The notes under the pieces are model-generated. The model made no database searches and was not told the origin of the DNA. It saw only the letters and a list, made by a program, of their open reading frames with translations. Positions 5,836 through 6,144 of a DNA stretch of 6,144 nt are shown here, piece after piece. The stretch's first letter is position 1. Each line of letters begins with the position of its first letter. Location of the stretch: NCBI GenBank assembly GCA_002449395.1, contig DKDP01000019.1:1-6144 (forward strand), in the 5' to 3' direction. Position numbers and translations under genes: made by a program. This stretch comes from Ruminococcaceae bacterium UBA6845. GTDB lineage: Bacteria; Bacillota; Clostridia; Oscillospirales; Acutalibacteraceae.

Positions 5836-5970
5836 CCTCCCATTGCCGCCCCTTTAGGGGAGGTGGCTTCGGCGGATTGCGCCGAAGTCGGAGGGGTTAA
5901 AGTTTGATGAGATATTACTCCCTCAGTCGCTCACGCGCCAGCTCCCCCAACGGAGGAGCCCACGCTTAAG
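5835..5970. repeat. Composite inverted-pair repeat E
   Basis: The forward unit has a GCCCCTTTAGGGG first hairpin and CTTCGGCG/CGCCGAAG (5867-5874 with 5880-5887), the same arms as composite B in the other orientation. The inverted unit (5914-5970) has a partly decayed second hairpin (GTCGC 5926-5930 with GCGCC 5935-5939, one mismatch) and a GGAGGAGCCCACGCTTAA end. Confidence 0.82.
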
Positions 5971-5990
5971 GTAAATTACGAGGCAAATAT

Positions 5991-6144
5991 TTGTAGCCTC
6001 CCTCTTGAGGGAGGTGGCACGACGGAGGAGTGACGGAAGGAGTTTAAGCCTGATAAAACCTTACTCCCTCAGTCAGCTACGCTGACAGCTCCCCCGGAGG
6101 AGGAGCCCACGCTTAATGTAAATTTCATCAGACTTTTTATAAAA
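5991..6144. repeat. Composite inverted-pair repeat F, running off the window
   Basis: The forward unit (5996-6043) and inverted unit (6061-6114, GTCAGC 6072-6077 with GCTGAC 6081-6086) are nearly the same as composite C. The tail 6114-6144 continues as an inverted copy of 294-331, so the repeated block extends past the window edge. No gene is present between 5700 and 6144. Confidence 0.85.

Overview
The window holds four genes, all on the minus strand and all recognisable: aconitate hydratase (5619-3685), an isocitrate dehydrogenase-family enzyme (3128-1959), the NADH-sensing repressor Rex (1940-1287) and a DNase I-like endonuclease/exonuclease/phosphatase protein (1290-535). Strong GGAGG-type ribosome sites, Rex-type redox control, an Aquifex-type aconitase of about 640 residues and intergenic spaces full of CCTCCC/GGGAGG palindromes point to an anaerobic gut Firmicute of the Ruminococcaceae/Oscillospiraceae kind. 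That assignment is an inference from style; no rRNA or marker gene is present.

Layout, in the direction of transcription (right to left). Positions 6144-5779 are repeats. A good sigma-A-like promoter at 5690-5662 (TTGACA, 17 nt, TAAAAT) drives acn and carries two palindromes that resemble Rex operators. A 556-bp gap (3684-3129) separates acn from icd. It holds two large inverted-pair repeats, two identical 28-bp hairpin repeats and a possible second promoter close to icd. icd, rex and the nuclease-like gene are tightly packed (18-nt gap, then a 4-nt ATGA overlap) and end in a clear rho-independent terminator at 527-489. Positions 480-1 are again repeats with no gene.

Functionally, aconitase and isocitrate dehydrogenase convert citrate to 2-oxoglutarate, the oxidative branch that feeds glutamate synthesis in anaerobes with an incomplete TCA cycle. 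The dehydrogenase step makes reduced nicotinamide cofactor. Rex senses NADH/NAD+, so rex in the same cluster, with candidate Rex sites on the acn promoter, suggests a feedback loop. The role of the phosphoesterase in this cluster is unknown.

The most unusual content is the repeat family. Six composite elements, a half-unit and a lone hairpin lie in the three intergenic regions. Each composite is two related hairpin-bearing units facing each other. The second hairpin of the unit varies in sequence between copies, yet in most copies both arms change together so that pairing is kept. I found no evidence of a defence system, CRISPR array, transposase, tRNA or rRNA.
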